Assembly: GCA_947624445.1 (NCBI GenBank)
Contig: CANQKF010000002.1
Span: 1 to 64,000, forward strand
Direction of reading: 5' to 3'
Length of the DNA: 64,000 nucleotides
From: an uncultured Clostridia bacterium
GTDB taxonomy: Bacteria > Bacillota > Clostridia > Christensenellales > Borkfalkiaceae
The notes beneath the pieces were generated by a model. The model had not been told where the DNA came from. It was given only the letters and a program-made list of their open reading frames with translations, and ran no database searches. Positions 42,889 through 53,920 of this stretch are shown here, piece by piece (within the stretch, counting starts at the first letter, position 1; each line of letters begins with the position of its first letter). The position numbers and the translations under genes are program-made.

Positions 42889-45726
42889 ATGCATAATTTC
42901 CGTATTACATTTTTACATCCCTGGCTGTTGCTTCTCATCATCCCCGCGATCGCGCTCACGCTTCTCCCGTATTTCCTTTTGAACAAGCGCTACCGCAGAA
43001 CGCGCAACCGCATCATCTCGATGGTGCTGCACTGCGTCGTCATGGCGCTCGTGATCTCCGTGCTCGCGGGCATCTCGATCAACTATCAGGTCGCCAACCT
43101 CGAAAACGAAGTGATTTTCCTCGTCGATGTCTCCGCAACGCAGGAGGACGTCGCGCAGCGCCGCGATGAATTCGTCAATCAGGCGCTCATCGAGGGCAGT
43201 TTCGACGGGTTCAAGATGGGCGTCGTGCTGTTCGGCTTCACGCAGGAATACGCCGCGCCGTTCTCCTACGAGGCGGAGGAGCTCTACAACAACTATCTCG
43301 CGGCAATTTTGCCCGATACTTCGGCGACGGACATCGCCGCCGCGCTCAGGTACGTCGCGCCGCTCTTCGAATATCCCGAGACGGCGAAGATCGTGCTCGT
43401 GAGCGACGGGGGGGAGACCGATGAGGACGCGCTCGAAGCCGTCCGCACCATCTCCGCGCAGGGCACCCGCGTCGACACCGTGTATCTCGCGGGCGGGTTC
43501 GAGAACGACACCGTGCGGGTCACCGACATCATCTTCCCCGATTTCCATATCGACGCCGATAAGCCCTTCACGCTCTCGGCGCAGCTCGAGGCTCCGCCCG
43601 CAAGCGGAAACGAACAGCACAACGTCACGTTCTACGATAACGGCATGGAGATCGCTACGCAGACCGTCACGATCGCGGGCGGCGTGCAGCTCGTTCCCTT
43701 CGAGCACACCTTCACCGAGAGCGGGCTCCACGAGATCACGATGGAGGTCAGCGAGGACGGCGACGGCGTCGGCGAGAACAACTCCTATAAGGCGTATGTC
43801 TACGTCGAGAGCTTCACGAAAGTGCTCATTCTCAACAGCGAGACGGGGGCTTCGGCGGCGATCGAGGGCGTTCTCGCTTCGGCGGAGGACGTGAAATACG
43901 ACGTCACGACGATGCTCATCAACGAGGAGAACCTCCCGCGCACCGTCGACGGGCTCCGCGCCTACGATCAGATCATTCTGAACAACATCGCCGCCTCGGA
44001 TATGCCCGAGGGCTTCGATGAAGCGCTCTATTCCTATGTCAACGACTTTGGCGGCGGCGTGTTCACGACGGGCGGCGACGACGCCGCGGGCGGCGCCCAT
44101 GCCTACAACCGCGCCGAACTCTCGGACAAGGGGGCGGAATCGACGATGTACGACGACCTGCTCCCCGTCGAAGTCATCAACTACACCCCCCCGGTCGGCG
44201 TGTTCTTCATCGTCGACGTCTCGGGGTCCATGGCCTCGATCCAGCCCGACGGCAAGAGCAAGCTCGAATGGGCGAAGGAGGGCCTCATCTCGACCTTCGA
44301 CGCCCTCACCGACCGCGACTTCATCGGCATCATGACGCTCGCCTCGGTCTACGGCACCGTGCTTCCGCTCACGCCGCGCACGCGGGAGGACGTCATCCGC
44401 GAAGCCATCCGCGGGATCAACGGCAGCGGCGGCACCGAATTCGCGCCCGCGGTCGACCGCGCGGGCTTCGCCCTCAAGACGGAGCAGCGCATCGATAAGC
44501 GGCACATCGTCCTCATCACCGACGGCGAACCCGCCGACGACGAGGCCTTCCTCGAACTCGTCGATTCCTATTCGAAGGAGGACGGGATCACCTTCTCGCT
44601 GTTTTTGATCGGTCCCGAAAACGAGCTGTGCCGCCAGCTCGAGGCGCACGGCGGCAAAGTGCACGCCGTGCCTTCCGAAGTGGACTTCATCCAGGCGATC
44701 ACGAACGACCTTCTCGCCGACGAGATCAAGGAAGTCGAGGAGCGGGAGTTCCATCCCCGCGTCGCGAACACGCTTTCGGTCGTCGTCAGCGGCGTCGCAT
44801 ACGGCGGCGTGGAGGGGGAGAGCGACCGCGCCATGACGGCGACCCTCGGCGGCTTCTACGGCACCAGAAAGAAGTCGAGCGCAGACGTCATCCTCGAAGG
44901 GGAATTCGAAGTTCCCATCTATGCGCAGTGGAAGCTCGGCAAAGGCATGGTGGGCAGTTTCCTGTGCGATTTGGGCGGCAAGTGGTCCTCGGCGTTCCTC
45001 GATGACGCCGACGGAAGGAAGTTGCTGCTCAATGCGATCGCCAACCTCATGCCCATCGAAAACATCCGCGCGCGCAACATCGAATACAGCTTCACGGAAG
45101 AAAACTATATCAATCAGTTGAGCGTCGCGCCCAAGACGCCGCTCGGCAACGGCGAAAAGATCACGGGGCGGATCGTCTATACCGATCCCGCGACCCGCGA
45201 GGAGATCGAAGTCCCGCTCGACGGCAGCGGCAACCGCGAAAACTGCTATGTCACGCTCGCGCTCGACGCCGCTTCGGGCTATTCCCGTTGCGATTTCGTC
45301 ATCAAGGAAGGGGGGCTCTACCGCATCGTTTTGGAGCGCCGCGACGGGGAGAACAACGTCGTCGAGGGCGATACGATCGAATTCTACAAGGCGTTCTCCT
45401 ATTCCAAGGAATACGGCGAAGCGACCGAGGAGGACGTCGTTGCGCCCGATCCCGAGGTATTCCTCGCCTCGATCGCGCGCAGGACCAACGGCAGCGCCGT
45501 CAGCGTGAGCGAGCCGTGGGAGATCTTCTCGGACTTCATCACCGATCTCGATTTCACCTTCGATCCCCGCTGGATCTTCATGATCGCCGCGATGGTGCTC
45601 TTCCTGCTCGATATCGCGGTGCGCAAGTTCAAGTTCAAGTGGATCCATGAGATCGTGCGCGAACGCAGAGAGGAAAGAGAAAAACGGAACGGGATCGTTT
45701 CGGGGCAGAAAGGAGGAAAACCGTGA
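42889..45726 (+). CDS. Double-VWA / GATase1-like membrane protein
   Basis: A 945-aa protein. It has two N-terminal helices (about 8-30 and 42-64) and a first VWA-like domain with a degenerate MIDAS (LVDVSATQ, about 82). A beta domain and a glutamine-amidotransferase-like domain (VLILNSETGAS ... GGGVFTTGGDDAAGG, no nucleophile Cys at the elbow) follow. Then comes a second VWA with intact MIDAS VDVSGSM (about 442-448) and TDGEP, a further beta region, and a C-terminal membrane helix (about 890-910) with a basic tail. It matches the GATase/VWA proteins found in MoxR clusters. It is the last machine component before two lipoprotein genes; its stop overlaps the GTG start of the next gene. Confidence 0.85.
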   Translation: MHNFRITFLHPWLLLLIIPAIALTLLPYFLLNKRYRRTRNRIISMVLHCVVMALVISVLAGISINYQVANLENEVIFLVDVSATQEDVAQRRDEFVNQALIEGSFDGFKMGVVLFGFTQEYAAPFSYEAEELYNNYLAAILPDTSATDIAAALRYVAPLFEYPETAKIVLVSDGGETDEDALEAVRTISAQGTRVDTVYLAGGFENDTVRVTDIIFPDFHIDADKPFTLSAQLEAPPASGNEQHNVTFYDNGMEIATQTVTIAGGVQLVPFEHTFTESGLHEITMEVSEDGDGVGENNSYKAYVYVESFTKVLILNSETGASAAIEGVLASAEDVKYDVTTMLINEENLPRTVDGLRAYDQIILNNIAASDMPEGFDEALYSYVNDFGGGVFTTGGDDAAGGAHAYNRAELSDKGAESTMYDDLLPVEVINYTPPVGVFFIVDVSGSMASIQPDGKSKLEWAKEGLISTFDALTDRDFIGIMTLASVYGTVLPLTPRTREDVIREAIRGINGSGGTEFAPAVDRAGFALKTEQRIDKRHIVLITDGEPADDEAFLELVDSYSKEDGITFSLFLIGPENELCRQLEAHGGKVHAVPSEVDFIQAITNDLLADEIKEVEEREFHPRVANTLSVVVSGVAYGGVEGESDRAMTATLGGFYGTRKKSSADVILEGEFEVPIYAQWKLGKGMVGSFLCDLGGKWSSAFLDDADGRKLLLNAIANLMPIENIRARNIEYSFTEENYINQLSVAPKTPLGNGEKITGRIVYTDPATREEIEVPLDGSGNRENCYVTLALDAASGYSRCDFVIKEGGLYRIVLERRDGENNVVEGDTIEFYKAFSYSKEYGEATEEDVVAPDPEVFLASIARRTNGSAVSVSEPWEIFSDFITDLDFTFDPRWIFMIAAMVLFLLDIAVRKFKFKWIHEIVRERREEREKRNGIVSGQKGGKP

Positions 45727-48700
45727 AAAAACTCAAAACGTTGATGGTCGTCCTTCTCTCCGCGCTGCTGCTCTTGCTCCCCGCAGGGTGCAGCGGAAAG
45801 CTCGAGACGCCCGTCGGCTTCTATCTCGATGAGAACGATACGCTCATGTGGAGCGACGTCCCGAACGCGCGCAGCTACCGCGTCGAGATCACGCCCGCAG
45901 ACGGTACGCCGTTCCCGGTCGTCACCGTGCACCGCGCGAGCTACACGCTCTCGGGGGATTCGATGGCGGTGGGGGACTACACGATCCGCGTGATGGCGGT
46001 GGGGGGCAACAAGAATTCCCTCTCTTCGGATTGGTCGGAACCGCAGCCCTACCGCAAGGAGGAGAACTACGGGCTCCTCTATCGGCTGATCGACGGCGGA
46101 ACGGCATACGAAGTCTACCGCATCGGCAGCAGCAAGGCGCAGCCGGATGAGCCCTACGAGGTGAGGATCGGACCGACGTACGGCACCGACATCGGGTCCA
46201 CCAACCGCAAAAAGCCCGTCACCCGCATCGCGGAGAAAGCGCTCCGCGCAGGGCGGGACATCACGAGCATCTATATCGACGACAGCGTGCGGGAGATCGG
46301 CAGCGAAGCCTTCGCGAACTGCACCAAGCTCACGTCCGTGCGCCTGCCCGAACATCTGAAATCGCTGGGCTACGCCGCCTTCCAGGGCTGCGGCGCGCTC
46401 ACGACGATCGAGAACCTCGAGACGGCGGAGTTCACCGAAATCGGAAGGCTCACCTTCGCATATTGCAGGAGCCTGCCCTCCGTCGAATTGCCCGAGGGCA
46501 TCACGTATATCGATTCCAACGCCTTCTATGCCTGCGAGGCGATCACGGATCTTCAGCTTCCCGCCGCGCTCACGGAGATCGGATCCTCCGCATTCTCCGC
46601 GATGACGTCGCTCGCGCGCGTCGGATTCGGCGCCAAGATCGCAACGATCGGCAATGCGGCGTTCTCGGGGGATAAGGCCCTCGAAACGCTCGAATTCGCC
46701 CCCCTCGAAGGGGAGCTCGAGATCGGCGAGACCGCGTTCTCCGCGACGGGATTCAAGAACGTCGCGCTCCCCGCGCAGACGACCGAAATCGGCGCGGGCG
46801 CCTTCATGAATTGCGCCGACCTCGCCGGGATCACGATCCCCGAGACCGTGACGGACATCGGCTATCAGGCATTTTTGGGTTGCGGTTTCCTCAAAACGCA
46901 GAACAACGCCAAGGGGCTCTACTATGCCGATCATTGGCTGGTCGGCGTCTCGGAGGAAGTGAAGCCCACGCTCACTGAGATCGACACGGGCGATTTCCGC
47001 GAGGGGACCGTCGGCATCGCGAGCGGCGCGCTGAACGCTTGTCCCTCGCTCATCAACGTCGACAGCATTCCCGATGGCGTCATCTATCTCGGCGACTACG
47101 GCTTTTCGAACTGCCCGCAGCTCACGAAGGTCATCACGCAGGACAACAGCCTCGTCTATGTGGGCGATTATGCGTTCGCGGCGTGCCCGATCCTCAGCAA
47201 CGTGCAGTTCGGGAACGGGCTCAAAAGCATCGGCAACTACGCCTTCTACGGCTGCGCGATGCTCAACAACAACCTCAACAATCCCGACGTGCTTGTGCCC
47301 AACTCCGTCGAGCATATCGGCATCCAGGCCTTCCTCGATACGGGGCTCGCCGAACGGCCCGAAGGGGGCATCATCTATGCGAACAACTGGGCCGTCGGGC
47401 ATTCGGGGCGGGTCCCGCGGGCCGCGACGCTCCGCGAAGATACGCGCGGCATCAGCGATTACGCGTTCTATCCGCTGGATGGCGACGACGACTGCCTGGA
47501 AGTCACGGGCTTTGCGAACATGAATCGGGTCGTCTACATCGGCGCGGGCGCCTTCTGCAGATGCGAATCGCTCACTTCCGTTTCGTTCAGCCGCGACCTG
47601 CGCGTCATCAACCCGTATGCGTTCGCCTACTGCTCCTCGCTCGTGGGCGCCAACTTCCCGTCGCGGCTCACCCGCATCGGCCACTACGCCTTCATGGGCT
47701 GCACCGAGCTGCTCGGCATCGACCTCAGCAACACCGAAGTGCAGACCGTGGATCCCTACGCCTTCTACAACTGCGAATGGGCTTCGGAGATCAAGCTCGG
47801 GGAATCCCTCGAAACGATCGGCACGCGCGCCTTCTTCAACATCGGCCACACGACGGAGCTCACGATCCCCGACAGCGTGACTTCGATCGGCGCCTTCGCC
47901 TTTGCATACGGCGACCTCGTGGGCGATGACGCTTGGATGATGGAATCGCAGTTGCATTCAAGCCTTACCGATCTCACCATCGGCGAGAATGTGACTTCGA
48001 TCGGCGAGGGCGCCTTCCGCAACAACACACGGCTCGTCTCCGTGGAGATCCCCGATAGCGTGACCTCCATCGGCGCGCAGGCGTTCTACAACTGCACCGG
48101 CCTTTCCGAGGTGAAGTTCGGCGCCGCGGTGGAGACGATCGGAAGATATGCCTTCTCGCACACCGCATTGCAGGAGATCTCCATCCCCGCCACGGTGAAG
48201 TCCATCGACGATTTCGCCTTTGCGGATACGAAACTTTCGGGCGCGTTCATCCCCGCGACGGTCGAAACGCTCGGCAGCCACGTGTTCTACAACGATCCGT
48301 CGTTCTCGGCGTATATCGAGGCGACTTCCCGCTCCGAGGGCTGGAATATCGACTGGAATTCCGGCTTCCGCCCCGTGTTCTGGGGGAGCGCCCTCGATGA
48401 AACGGGCAGCTATGTGGGATCGGTCGTCACGGGCGGCGATTATGCGCCGCAAGCGGGCGGAACGGCGAGAGGGGGCATCGAGAACGACTACATGCTCGTC
48501 ACGATCGCAGGTCCCGTGCGCGCGGGTTACGAATTCCTCGGCTGGGCGACTTCGCCCAACGCGACGGAGCCCCTCTATGGGGCAAAGGACCAGGCCGCGC
48601 TCACTGCCCTGCCCGCAGGGACCCGCCTCTACACCGTGTGGAAAGTCCGCGAAGAGGAGGGCGGCGGCAGCACGACGCCTCCCGAGGACGCTGGGGATAC

Positions 48701-48842
48701 GGGCACAACGGGGGATACAGGTGCGGAGGAAATATGGCTCGGGGAATGGCCCAAAACCTACCTCGGGACCTTGGGCGCTCTTCCGCCCGATCCCGTAGCG
48801 ATGCAGGCCCCCGCATTCGTGTGGCCCGTGCCGCTCATCTGA
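45723..48842 (+). CDS. BspA-type leucine-rich-repeat lipoprotein (1039 aa)
   Basis: The signal peptide ends in lipobox LPAGC (Cys about 23). A fibronectin-like domain (about 30-110: DTLMWSDVPNARSYRVEI) follows, then about 700 residues of BspA/LRR_5 repeats (I-G-x-x-A-F-x-x-C-x-x-L). A C-terminal InlB-type module (AGYEFLGWATSPNATEPLYG) ends in a Gly/Thr/Asp-rich tail. The GTG start at 45723 overlaps the VWA gene stop and has a strong SD (AAAGGAGG), so it is translationally coupled to the MoxR/VWA machine. It is probably an adhesin-like surface protein. Confidence 0.9.
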   Translation: MKKLKTLMVVLLSALLLLLPAGCSGKLETPVGFYLDENDTLMWSDVPNARSYRVEITPADGTPFPVVTVHRASYTLSGDSMAVGDYTIRVMAVGGNKNSLSSDWSEPQPYRKEENYGLLYRLIDGGTAYEVYRIGSSKAQPDEPYEVRIGPTYGTDIGSTNRKKPVTRIAEKALRAGRDITSIYIDDSVREIGSEAFANCTKLTSVRLPEHLKSLGYAAFQGCGALTTIENLETAEFTEIGRLTFAYCRSLPSVELPEGITYIDSNAFYACEAITDLQLPAALTEIGSSAFSAMTSLARVGFGAKIATIGNAAFSGDKALETLEFAPLEGELEIGETAFSATGFKNVALPAQTTEIGAGAFMNCADLAGITIPETVTDIGYQAFLGCGFLKTQNNAKGLYYADHWLVGVSEEVKPTLTEIDTGDFREGTVGIASGALNACPSLINVDSIPDGVIYLGDYGFSNCPQLTKVITQDNSLVYVGDYAFAACPILSNVQFGNGLKSIGNYAFYGCAMLNNNLNNPDVLVPNSVEHIGIQAFLDTGLAERPEGGIIYANNWAVGHSGRVPRAATLREDTRGISDYAFYPLDGDDDCLEVTGFANMNRVVYIGAGAFCRCESLTSVSFSRDLRVINPYAFAYCSSLVGANFPSRLTRIGHYAFMGCTELLGIDLSNTEVQTVDPYAFYNCEWASEIKLGESLETIGTRAFFNIGHTTELTIPDSVTSIGAFAFAYGDLVGDDAWMMESQLHSSLTDLTIGENVTSIGEGAFRNNTRLVSVEIPDSVTSIGAQAFYNCTGLSEVKFGAAVETIGRYAFSHTALQEISIPATVKSIDDFAFADTKLSGAFIPATVETLGSHVFYNDPSFSAYIEATSRSEGWNIDWNSGFRPVFWGSALDETGSYVGSVVTGGDYAPQAGGTARGGIENDYMLVTIAGPVRAGYEFLGWATSPNATEPLYGAKDQAALTALPAGTRLYTVWKVREEEGGGSTTPPEDAGDTGTTGDTGAEEIWLGEWPKTYLGTLGALPPDPVAMQAPAFVWPVPLI

Positions 48843-48916
48843 AATCACAGTCGTTTCGCCGCGGCGCGGCCCGGGTTCGGGCGGCCGCGTGAATGAAATC
48901 TCAAGGAGTAACGATC

Positions 48917-51900
48917 ATGAAGAAACTCAAAATGACCTTACTGCTCGTCCTCACATTGGTCGTGAGCGTCGCGTTTGCGGCACTCGCGGGGTGCGGCGAG
49001 AAGGGCGTCCGCCTCACGTTCGATACCCACGGCGCTCCTTCCGTTGCGGAGCAGACGCTTACGAAGGGGGAGGCATACACCCTTCCCGATCCGCCCGTCT
49101 ATGAGGGGTATAGCTTCGAGGGCTGGTATCTCGACGCCAACTATTCGGGATCGCCCGTGACGAACGGCGTCGCCGACAAGGATACGACCTTCCACGCCAA
49201 GTGGGAGCAGATGTATCTCGTCACCCTCGATCTCGGCGGCGGCACGATCGGCGGAAGTTCCGCCGCGCCCAAGATCTACCTCAAAAAGGGCGCCAACATC
49301 GCCGAGGGGTTGCAGGCCTACGTCCCCGTGAAAGCGGGGTATGAGTTCGGCGGCTGGTTCTCGGGCGAGACCGAACTCTCCAAGTCGGCGACGATGACGA
49401 AGAGCGGCATTTCGCTCACGGCGCGCTATAAGGTCGGCTATACCGTGAAGGTGTTCCTGCAAAACCTCACGGACGACAACTACACGGCGGGCGAGGACAT
49501 CACGGGCTTTGCCTATGCGGCGAAGGGCTACACGCCGTCCGTCTCCATGCAGGGCTTCGAGAAGGTCGCGAACGCCAATTCGCTCGAGACCCTCGACCTC
49601 AACGGCGACGATCCCGCGCAGAACGTGTTCCGCTTCTACTTCGACCGCCTCGAACTCGCCGTCGTGCTCGACGCGAACTATCCCGACGGCGACGGAACGG
49701 CGCGGCAGGAGATCACCTTCCGCTACGGCGAAGAGGTGGAACTTCCCACCGACGCATTCAGCTATACGGGCTACATGCTCCGCGGCTGGGCGACCGAGGC
49801 GAACGGCGAAGTTGTCTATGCTTCGCAGACCCTCGACGGACTCATCTACGGCGCGGAGAAGGTCGAGCCCGAACGCTTCACCTTTGCGACGGACACCATG
49901 CTCTTCGCCGTCTGGACGAAGGGCTATACCGACGTGTTCGGCGGCACGGACTGCCTGTATCTGTTCGACGAGAGCGGGCGCGACATCTATCTCGACCGCG
50001 ACGGCAAATACTTCAAGGGCACGTTCACGCCCTCCACGCGGGAATTCTACTTCGTCAACAGCGCGGATACGACCGTCGTCTCGGGCAGGCTCAACACCGA
50101 CGGCACGTTTGTCTACTACAACCCCTCGCTCGAGGACATCACCTTCTCGCTCTACTCCATGCCCGCGGGCGTGCAGGCAGATGAGCGCATCATTCTCGAC
50201 GCCTACAACGGGATCCGCTATGTCGTGACGGGCGGAATGGCTCCAATAGAGTCGAGAGGCACCTATAAATATCAATCGGATACCGGTTTCTATATCGCGA
50301 CGTTCACGAGCGGCGTGCTCGCGAGGCAGACGCTGACGATCCGCCTCGGGACGACGACTTCGGGCGCCAACGTGTTCCTCGTCCGCAATGCCGACGACCT
50401 TGCCTACGGTCAAATGTTGCGCACCTTCGTACAGGACGGCAGGCTCCTCTCCTACACGTCGGCCTACATGCTCTCGCTCGACGGCTTCGGCACCGCGACG
50501 CTCAACCAGGGCACTTCGAATACGTCGCTCTCCTACTATTGGCAGGACGACGTGCTCTACCTGCTCACGAGCACGAGCCTCTACGGTACCTTCAAGACGA
50601 TGCCGTTGCAGAATGGCTACGGTTACATCTACTACAACGCGCAGGAGGTGGGCACCTACACGACTTCCGACAGCGCGACGCTCACCCTCGACGGGCTCTA
50701 TACCGCGACCTACACGTATGGCACCACCTCCGTCACGGGCTTCTATTCCTCGGCTTCCTCCATGTTCGGCAACGGCTACGAGATCGTCACGCTCGTCACC
50801 GAGGACGCGACGACGTACACCTTCCTCACGCATGCGGAGTCGGTCACCACGCCGCCCGAAGAGGAGGGCGGGGACCCCGAAACGCACATCGAGCGCACCT
50901 TTGAGCTCCGCGCAAACGGCTATGCCGAATATCTCTATTGCGGGCTGAACAGCCAGGGTTCGCAGGCGGCGTATTACTCCGCGATGCTCGTCCTCAACGA
51001 GACCGAGGCGGGCAAGGCGACCCTCTACGGCTACAATTCGGCGGGCGAGTACGTCAAGGCGGCGGCGGGCACCTACGAAGAAAAGGATGGCGTCTATTCC
51101 TTCACCGTCACGCAGCAGTTCGAAGTGGACGAGACGAACGCGGAGCTCTACAACACGCCCTACGACGTGAGAAAGATCCGGGCGTGCGTGTTCCGCATCG
51201 GCACGTTCACGATGACGAACGGATCTCTCCAAGTCGCCTATTGGCTCTCCGTCACCCTCGAGAACGAACAGCCCACCGCGCTCGACGTGCAATTCACCGC
51301 GGAAAACGGCGATACGCTCTCGCTCGTCGCGGGCTTCGCCATCTTTAAGACGACGATCGAAGGCGAGGAATTCGTCGTTGCGGGCAGCTACAGCCAGAGC
51401 GGCAACCGCATCCAGCTCACAGTCTCGCAGGGCAGCCTGTACTTCGAGATCGACGCGGAGCAGCACAGCTTTGTCGTGCTCTCGGGTCTGCTCGGTTCGG
51501 CGGGCGAAAGTTTCGACGGATACGTGCCCGAGGAAGGCGCCACGCTCACCTTCGACGGCAAGGGCAACGCGACCTACACCAAGGGCGAGGAGGAGCCGAT
51601 CGTAGGCACCGCGTCGGATACGGGCGACACGACCGTGTTCGGAACGACGATCTATGAATTCAAGTCGGCGTCGCTTACCTTCCGCTTCCTGCTCGTTTCG
51701 CAGTCCTCGCGGACCTACTTCGCGCGCGAGAACACCACGCTCACGCGGAGCTATACCTCCGAAGAGTACGGCACGCTCACGCTCGACGGCTTCGGCTTCC
51801 GTGCGCGCTATACGAATGCCTATAACACGTCCTTCGACGGCAACTATTCGGTGTCCCAGAACGCCGTCCTCTTCACGACGACCTACCAGGGCGCGGCCGT

Positions 51901-53902
51901 GCGCATCTATTTCGATCTCCAAGCGAACGGATTCACGATGCGCGGCAGCGAGTACGGCACCTATCTGGATTTCAACAACCAGTATGCGGGCGGGCTCGTC
52001 TATGCGCTCGACGGCTACGGCCATCTCACCGTGACCCGCATCGTGCGCAACGACGACGGCTCGAGCACGACCGAGGAGGTCGCCAACAACGGCACCTACA
52101 CCGAGCGGGACGGCGGCTATCTGCTCGTCTACGACGAGGGTTCGACCCACCACGAAGTGTTCGGGCGGCTGAGCGTCTTTTATCTCTCGCAGACTTCGGT
52201 CGTCAACGTATTCATCGTGGAGATGGACAGCGTCACGCGCGTCCTCGTCAACGAGAATGACTTCTCGGTGCTCACGCTCGACGGCTTCGGCAATGCGGTC
52301 TACACCGATGAGCTCGGGCGCAAGGAGAACGGGCAATATGTGCTCGTCACCGATTCGCTGTTCTACTTCGCGACGAACAGCGGCTCGGTCGCAAACATCT
52401 ATCAATACGACTATACAAAGGGCACGGCGACGCCCGTCTCCATGCGCGGCCAGGGCTACTACACCGAGGATCTCGAATCCATGCTGTTCACGCAGTACGG
52501 CTTCATGATCAAGGACGGCACCGAGCGCTACTACTATGGCGTCGTGAACGGCGAAGTGACGATCTACCGTCAGGATCCCGTGGCTTCCCCCGATAAGGTC
52601 AACCAATACGGCTTCATCGAGACGCCCTTCGGCAAGTTCGAAGCGACCAAGCAGTACGAAGGCAAGACCTACTACCTCTCCGACGGCTATTCGATCAACT
52701 TCGCCCGCACCGAGGGCAAGGAGACGGAGTATCCCATCCCCGGCATGCGCTCGGACGGCACGACGTTCTTCTACCTCATCGAAGGGCTCTCCTTCACGCC
52801 CGCGGGCAGTACCTTTGAGGAGACCGCGGTCGTCACCTTGCGGCAGGTGGAATCGCTCGACGCGACCGAAAAGGGCGATCCGCTGACGCAACGGGGCACC
52901 ATCGTCCGCACGCGCAACGAGGACGGCACCTATGCGACCTACGTCGACTTCGCGGGCTACCGCATCGACGTCACGATCTCCTACCACGGCAGCGACGCGA
53001 ACGGCTTCGAGATCGGATCGCTCTCCGCGGTCACCACGGCGTATTCGTTGACTTACCTGCAATATTATCAGCTGTTTGCGACGCTCGGGATCGAGCTTCC
53101 GAACACCTTCGGCGCGGTCGAGATCGTCACGCCGATCACGATCGAGGGCGAGGCGCAGGAGCCCTACCTCACGGCAGACTTCGGCGACCGCGGCGACATC
53201 CCCGATACGTTGAACGCTCCGCTCAAGATCGAGAAGCAGCCCTTCAGGACCGAGAATTCGCTGTTCATCGTGACGATCAAGGGCACCGATCATTACGACT
53301 ACAACTTCTACATCTCCATCTCGCAGACGCAGTTGGGCTACGGCTACACCCTTGTGGCGGCGGCGCGTGTCGAGACCTTCGAGAGCAACGGCTACACGGT
53401 CAGCGTGGAGCGCGTTGTCGCGACGGAGGGCAGCGTTGCGGTCGGCAGCATCCTCTCCATCTCCGTCATGCAGGGCGAGACCGAGATCGAGATCACGGGC
53501 TATCTGACCATCGACGGCACCTACTATCTCATCAGCTACACCCGCGACGATGCGGGGACGATCACCGCGACCAGGTACTTCCTCGTCCAATTCACCGAGA
53601 AGGCGCCCGAAGAAGTCGTCGACGCGCTGACGCTCCCGCCCTTCACGGGCGCGACGGTCACCGTCAAGGACGCCAAGACCTACTACAACGACGACGGTTC
53701 GATGTATGTCGACGTGTTCGAGGATGAGCATAAGATCATCCTGCTCTGCATCGACGCCGCGAGCGGCAGCAGCTACCGCGTGGAGAGCGTCTACGACGCC
53801 GAAACGCAGACCTACACCCTCACGGTCGGAACGCGGAAGTATTCGGTCAAGATCGCAGAGGGCAAGGCGGCCATCGAAGAGATCGTCGAAGCAACCGACT
53901 AA
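48917..53902 (+). CDS. Large InlB/beta-repeat lipoprotein (1661 aa)
   Basis: Lipoprotein signal with lipobox ALAGC (Cys about 24), then three InlB B-type modules (about 28-340; SFEGWYLDA, EFGGWFSG, LRGWATEA). The rest is a long string of beta-rich modules, each with a T-L-D-G-F-G-x-A-x-Y core, for example near residues 516, 588, 875, 954, 1029 and 1118, spaced about 70-90 residues where adjacent. The core recalls lipocalin/YceI-like or self-associating surface repeats, but no family is recognised. ATG 48917 with SD AAGGAG is preferred over an in-frame ATG at 48893. The gene lies 74 bp after the BspA gene, probably in the same operon. Confidence 0.8.
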   Translation: MKKLKMTLLLVLTLVVSVAFAALAGCGEKGVRLTFDTHGAPSVAEQTLTKGEAYTLPDPPVYEGYSFEGWYLDANYSGSPVTNGVADKDTTFHAKWEQMYLVTLDLGGGTIGGSSAAPKIYLKKGANIAEGLQAYVPVKAGYEFGGWFSGETELSKSATMTKSGISLTARYKVGYTVKVFLQNLTDDNYTAGEDITGFAYAAKGYTPSVSMQGFEKVANANSLETLDLNGDDPAQNVFRFYFDRLELAVVLDANYPDGDGTARQEITFRYGEEVELPTDAFSYTGYMLRGWATEANGEVVYASQTLDGLIYGAEKVEPERFTFATDTMLFAVWTKGYTDVFGGTDCLYLFDESGRDIYLDRDGKYFKGTFTPSTREFYFVNSADTTVVSGRLNTDGTFVYYNPSLEDITFSLYSMPAGVQADERIILDAYNGIRYVVTGGMAPIESRGTYKYQSDTGFYIATFTSGVLARQTLTIRLGTTTSGANVFLVRNADDLAYGQMLRTFVQDGRLLSYTSAYMLSLDGFGTATLNQGTSNTSLSYYWQDDVLYLLTSTSLYGTFKTMPLQNGYGYIYYNAQEVGTYTTSDSATLTLDGLYTATYTYGTTSVTGFYSSASSMFGNGYEIVTLVTEDATTYTFLTHAESVTTPPEEEGGDPETHIERTFELRANGYAEYLYCGLNSQGSQAAYYSAMLVLNETEAGKATLYGYNSAGEYVKAAAGTYEEKDGVYSFTVTQQFEVDETNAELYNTPYDVRKIRACVFRIGTFTMTNGSLQVAYWLSVTLENEQPTALDVQFTAENGDTLSLVAGFAIFKTTIEGEEFVVAGSYSQSGNRIQLTVSQGSLYFEIDAEQHSFVVLSGLLGSAGESFDGYVPEEGATLTFDGKGNATYTKGEEEPIVGTASDTGDTTVFGTTIYEFKSASLTFRFLLVSQSSRTYFARENTTLTRSYTSEEYGTLTLDGFGFRARYTNAYNTSFDGNYSVSQNAVLFTTTYQGAAVRIYFDLQANGFTMRGSEYGTYLDFNNQYAGGLVYALDGYGHLTVTRIVRNDDGSSTTEEVANNGTYTERDGGYLLVYDEGSTHHEVFGRLSVFYLSQTSVVNVFIVEMDSVTRVLVNENDFSVLTLDGFGNAVYTDELGRKENGQYVLVTDSLFYFATNSGSVANIYQYDYTKGTATPVSMRGQGYYTEDLESMLFTQYGFMIKDGTERYYYGVVNGEVTIYRQDPVASPDKVNQYGFIETPFGKFEATKQYEGKTYYLSDGYSINFARTEGKETEYPIPGMRSDGTTFFYLIEGLSFTPAGSTFEETAVVTLRQVESLDATEKGDPLTQRGTIVRTRNEDGTYATYVDFAGYRIDVTISYHGSDANGFEIGSLSAVTTAYSLTYLQYYQLFATLGIELPNTFGAVEIVTPITIEGEAQEPYLTADFGDRGDIPDTLNAPLKIEKQPFRTENSLFIVTIKGTDHYDYNFYISISQTQLGYGYTLVAAARVETFESNGYTVSVERVVATEGSVAVGSILSISVMQGETEIEITGYLTIDGTYYLISYTRDDAGTITATRYFLVQFTEKAPEEVVDALTLPPFTGATVTVKDAKTYYNDDGSMYVDVFEDEHKIILLCIDAASGSSYRVESVYDAETQTYTLTVGTRKYSVKIAEGKAAIEEIVEATD

Positions 53903-53920
53903 ACCAAGCGAATGGATCTT

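Noticed and set aside
42913-45648. A 911-codon minus-strand open frame across the GATase/VWA gene
   Set aside because: Antisense shadow without start signals or recognisable motifs.
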